From the NCBI GenBank assembly GCA_951799405.1, contig OX637361.1:12312170-12376169 (forward strand): 64,000 nucleotides of DNA, read 5' to 3'. The notes under the pieces are model-generated. The model searched no databases. It was not told the DNA's origin and worked only from the letters and a program-made list of their open reading frames with translations. Below are positions 54,501 to 60,500 of the stretch, in pieces. Source of the stretch: Agapetus fuscipes (lineage: Eukaryota > Arthropoda > Insecta > Trichoptera > Glossosomatidae). Position 1 is the stretch's first letter, and each line of letters opens with the position of its first letter. The translations under genes were made by a program, and so were the position numbers.

Positions 54501-57500
54501 TAACCGTCACACGTCTGTCCATCTCGATAAATCGTATAAATGCAAACGCCGTCAACGCACGGCACCCCCATGTCTCGCTGAGCTATGCTCTGTCGATGGG
54601 ACTTCAAAAAGACCACTACGCTCTGCCCTTACTGCTGTCAACAAGGTTATAGTGCCCAATAGAGCGAACACATCAAATTTTGCAGACAGAAGCTTTGCGG
54701 TGGCCGGGCCGGTGGCCTGGAACAATTTGCCCATCGGTGTTCGCGCGAACCAGCCTACCACCACCTTCAGAAAGGAACTGAAGACACTACTTTTCTCCAG
54801 AAGCCATGGCGCCCTTGAGATGGTCCTGGACCATTAAATGGCGCCACAGGAAAGAAATCATCTATCATCATCATCATCATCATCAACTCCTTACGCGATG
54901 ATTTTGAGAAAAATAAACTTGTGTTTTGAACGCAATTTTTTGTCAGTTGGAGATGACGGCGTTTGCACGAAATCATACTTTTTCAATTAAAATTACGAAG
55001 GATTAAGTGAGGTTTTCATCACACTGCACACAGCAAATGATTTGTTACACTACGCAGAATCAATCTCAAAAATTATAAAATTTGGAGATGACGGCGTTTG
55101 CAGTTATACGACTCATTTGTCCTAGCAACCAAGTCGTAAGAAATCACTTTTTTTGTTGTCTAGGAAACTGTTTAAAGAATTTCAGGAAAAACGTAGAATC
55201 TATGTTACTTGACGTTATGTGACCTAAATAATTGACATGACGTGTTCGGCGCTACAATGGCGGCTTCAATGTGAATCCTTCTGCATGAATTTTCTAATCA
55301 AGCACCGGATGGCGGACGTTCCCTCGCACAGAGAATGGCGTAATGGTGTCGCATGTCCCCTAACTAATCAAATAACGCTCACGATCCACAACTAACGGGC
55401 ATTCAAGGATAAAATCATGCAAAACATTCCAGCTACATTACAAGATGGCTTTTCCAGACGACAGTGATATTTTTCAAATCGTTCTAAATTTGAATTTCCC
55501 TTGTTTTCAGAACATGCTTTTAAATTAAATGTTGCCACACGATTAAATGAAACCATATCATAAAAATGAATTGGCATAGACCAGGCCTGCCCAACCTGGC
55601 AAGCCTTTCATCCGGCCCGTGACGAAATTATTAGTTAATGCGCAATAAGTTAAATTATTTATCTAAGGCAGCGGCAAAACGAACTTGTGGAAATTACGTG
55701 CCCCCCCCCCCTTCCAGTCGACGCTATTTCAAGCCCAACACGATTACAAAAGCACTAAATCTGACCCGTCACGACATTGTGTTGGACATTGGACATCACT
55801 GGCATAGACAATATTGTGTCGGCGCCTCTTTTCTTGAGTGAAGGTGAGCTCTTCAAATGTGTTTGCAAATGACTTTCTGGACTTGACACGATGTTACGTT
55901 TGCTTCCAGCTGACGGCCTGCAGTGCTATGAGTGCAACAGCCACAACGACTCCCGCTGCGCCGGCAAGGTGTTGCCAGACTCGCTGAAGAAGGACTGCTC
56001 CTCGCTGGACCGCGGCACCGTGTACACCATGTGCCGGAAGATCACGCAGGTCATCGAGTTCGAGGTGAACGGCATGCCGCCCGACAGCCGCACCATCCGG
56101 GGCTGCGGCTGGGACGAGTCCAACTACAAGGTGAGTCCAACTTCAGACACAACTCCTTCTTCTCCCTGGGCCTCTTCAATGAAAATTGGCGATCATCATA
56201 GCGATTTGCCCCACCGAGGCTTCTGCCAAGCCACTGTCTCAGGTTCTTCAGCCAAGGAGTTCTTCGACCTGGGACTCGTTTTTCCTTAATTCTTCGCTGT
56301 AGATGGAGGTAGATGAGCTCAGATACAACTTCTTCTTCTACCTGGGCCTCTTCAATGAAAATTGGCGATCATCATAGCGATTTGCACCATCGATACTGCG
56401 GCATGAAAAAAGAAGGCTTCTGCCAAACCTTTGTCTTGAGTTTTTTTTTTTTTTAGAAATTCTGTGCGGGAGACTACCTAGATTCTAGAGACTCTAGGGG
56501 TCTATGACACTTGTTGTAGTGCCGCAGAGGTGTACGAGCTTGGTCGTCGCTACAAAGCGCCAATACTCAAGCAAGACCCAGTTGCTGTAAGGCTGGATGG
56601 ACCTTTGGTGACCGGTCATTGGTAAAGGTTTATGAATTTTTCAACCCAGCGAATTGCAAATTTGAAAATATAAATGGTATATTTTTTGTGCTCCGCCGGG
56701 ATTCGAACCCACAACCTTCCCATTCAGAGTCCGCAGTGTTACCACTGAGCTACGGACCGGGTTCTTCAGCCAAGAGGTTTTTCTTCGACCAGGGGCTCGT
56801 TTTTATGAGCTGCAGGAGTAAGTACTTGTCATTTCTCATCATAGCCGAAATAAACCAGCTTTTGCCTTTTGATAGACATCAACGACCTTATTCATTAGAT
56901 TGGTTGAATCGAAAATCAGAGTTAAACCGACTTATTAGTTTGGGAAAACGGACTTAATGCTGGTTTCAATATTCAAACCTTTTTATGAGTAAGGTGGCAA
57001 GAGTTCGGCTTTAGTATTCATACGGCATTTGTGACTACTGACTCGATCTATCCAGGAAACCTTCAACATCCGACGGTTGACCCACATTTCCAAGGCAGTG
57101 ATTCTGCTCTCGAGGCACTGTGTAAGTGTCCACCCTTCCATGCCATATAGTACAATCGGAAATATGTAGCATTTCACCATACTCAGAAGTAACTCTAGTT
57201 TAAGGTTCCTATAATTACATCAGTCCGGTCCGTAGTTCAGTGGTAACACTTCGGACTCTGAATGGAAGGTTGTGGGTTCGTATCCCGGCGGAGCACAAAA
57301 AATATACCATTTATATTTTCAAATTTGCTCTTCGTTGGGTTGAAAAAATCATACACCTTTATCAATGACCGGTCACCAAAGGTCCATCCAGCCTTACAGC
57401 AACTGGGTCTTGCTTGAGAATTAGCGCTTTATAGTGACGACGACCAAGCTCGTAAAAAGGTCGATATCTCAATTGGTAGAATGCTTGCATTCCATGCCGA

Positions 57501-60500
57501 GAGCAAGGGTTCGATCAAAAGAAATGAGAACCAGCTCTCCCGGGAGCTCGGAAACCCCCATTTCAACTGAAAGTGGTTGGTGTGAGGCCAGCCCCCTTAC
57601 CCGTAAAAATACATAGGTCCCGAATCGCCACATGCGACTCCTTCGGGGATAACGCGGGCAAGAAGTTACACTATCCTATGTGTAACTTAGTTGCGTTTTT
57701 TTTACGACTAAGGTGTCCAATCCTACAAACGCGAGAACCCGCATTTGCGGGATCCTGGAACAATTTCGAAGTTTGGTTGCGGTAATGGGGCTTCCACACG
57801 CTTGCCAACTCATCTCAAGTCAAGCGCACAGTGTGTCGTCTAGAACATGCTAGCTGGACAAAATTTTGTCTAATGGACTCATTTTGTCCAGCTAGCATGT
57901 TCTAGACGACACACTGTGCGCTTGGCTACAAGGCAAGCGCACAGTGTGTCGTCTAGAACATGCTAGCTGGGGCCTGTATTTTCAACGTACAAGTTGACAA
58001 GTTACAATTTACAAGTAACAAGCCTTGTAACTAACAAGTTACAATTACTAGTGTATTTCTAACATTCCATTTTCATGGGTATTTCTGTTTTTTACAAGTT
58101 TATCGTTTTACAAGTCTGCAATAACGATTTTACAAGTTTTGGTAACATCACTATGAAAAAAAAAACTTTTCTCTATGCTGTGATGCTGTGCACATTTTGA
58201 GGTTATGTTATTGTGTTGATATAACTATATATGGGACGTACGAGGTACCCTACAACTATATACAGACGATACCATCATTTTTTATCATTCGCAAACGAAA
58301 GAAGAACTTGAAAATTTAATGCAAAGAGACGTTTCACTTCTTGCTAATTGGTGAGGCGAAGTACAAAGCGGTACAAAGTTTGAAATACTGTATGCGTGCT
58401 GTGGGAGCGTTTGGTATTTTAAAGTTACCATGTTTATTTTGCATGTAAATGTAAAAATGATGGACTCAGGATTTGCAAAAGGACAATCAGACAATGTTCC
58501 TACTATAAATGAAGAGATTTTAAGTGTGTTTTTCACGGATAATCCTGATTTCTGCTACGCGGAACTTCGCGGTGTCAAAGTGAACCGGTAAGTTTGTCAA
58601 TTTCTATGACCCTTAGTTTCAAGGATTGATTGTTGTGTGGCTTTAAATAGTTTTATTTTACACTTTAATCATATAGCTTATGGGGCTTCCACACGTTTGC
58701 CTCAAACGCCTTGAGTCAAGGGCTTGCAAGCGCTTGCAAGCTCTTGGAAAACCAAATGGGGCGTCCACACGCTTGCCAACCATTCACAAGTCAAGCGCAC
58801 AGTGTGTCGTCTAGAACATGCTAGCTGGACAAAATTTTGTCTAATGGACTCATTTTGTCCAGCTAGCATGTTCTAGACGACACACTGTGCGCTTGACTTG
58901 TGAATGGTTGGCAAGCGTGTGGACGCCCCATAATACCCTACACATGCCGAATCCGCGGGATTGACGAAATAAAAAAGAGAGCACGTCTTTCTAAATATTA
59001 CTTCGTTCCGTTTCCGGCCTCATTTTTAGATAAATGAACAACTTTTTTATTTTGTCTCTCCATATCAGGCACGTCAAACACGTGGTCCACTGACTAGGTG
59101 ATGGTTAGGGTTGAATACTCCACCCTGTTCAAGAGCTTTGATGATTATAATCCATGTGAAAGATCCGTAGAAAGCCGTTAAAATTGCAGAGTCGAATGAT
59201 TCACATAAAAACGATGCATTCAATAAATCGAGAAATAAGAAACTCACTCCAAAATCTCGAGGTCATTAATGAATTTCAGTTCCACGTATATCAAATTAGC
59301 AATGAAGGAACTTGCGAAGGAGAGATCTTACATCGTATCGTCATTGACGAAAGCAACATGTCTATAAGCTGCACAAAATCTAGAAATACCAGCACCAAGA
59401 TAGAGTTGGTCAAGAAAGAACTGGAGAAGAGCGGTTGCTTCCACTTTCAATAATAAGGATGAAGACGAAGAAGAATTAGAACTTGCTACCTAAAATGTTA
59501 GAGTATCTCTGCAACTTAGATTCTAGATTAATGGACAAAGTATACAAGGAAAATTTAATTTAAAATGAAAAACTTACACAATGAAATAATCCAAAACGAA
59601 TAAAGGCGTGTTGAGACAGTAACACGTATTGTCAGAGAATGAAGCCTGAATGAAAATGGCGTCCATCTGCCTTCCCCAAGCCTTCATGATGTTAATTTTT
59701 GTTTAAACAAAGCTCGCCATTACTTTACGTCTTCCTCGTGACTGATTTAATTTCGTTCATTAATTAACTGTCGGCCTTGTGAGATGTGGCCATTTTGATT
59801 TGTTATTTATTATGTTTTGATGCGTGCTCCATTTTGTGTCGAAACAGTTTCAAGTGGTTTTCCTATTTTCAAAATTTTCAGCGCTTCTACAACTACCTAT
59901 GTGCTAGTCGACGTAATAAAAACTATTCCCCTATATGCCGTAGCACTTACTTTACTTATACTTCATTGTGATAAAAATAAGTCAATAATTGTGGCGCGGT
60001 CTTTTTTTTTAATAATAAATAAAGATAAATCAAAAAGAACAGCAAGGGAACATAAAACCCTCGGAAAAACATTATTTGTTGGTGCTCGTAGAGTCGTAGG
60101 TTATTTTGTTGAATTAAAACCTTTGTAGGTATAGCTAGGTATGTGTTTCCATCGATATATTATGAAAATTATTAACTCCATGTGTGTTTCAGTGAACCAA
60201 CTGATCTGTACAATGTAGATACCTCCTCAAATATACAACTTTACGTTTAAAATCAAATCAGTCATATTGTTTGACTTAAGAACGTTTTTATAAACGTTCT
60301 AGTCAATTTTAAGGTGTTTGTTGTGCGTCTTATTTTGAGGTGTTTCTAGAAAATAATTTATTGGAACGTCTTCAAGTATTTACACGTTTACAATGGAATA
60401 TCCTAGATTTTTACGAAATTCGCACATTTTATTCCTTGATCCTTAATCCTTGCCCGGTCGATAGCTCAGTTGGTAGAGTGCTTGCATTCTACCCCGTGAG

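Noticed and set aside
59817..60128. 103-residue plus-strand ORF
   Set aside because: No domain, codon bias, splice or polyA context; its length is within chance for AT-rich DNA of this size.
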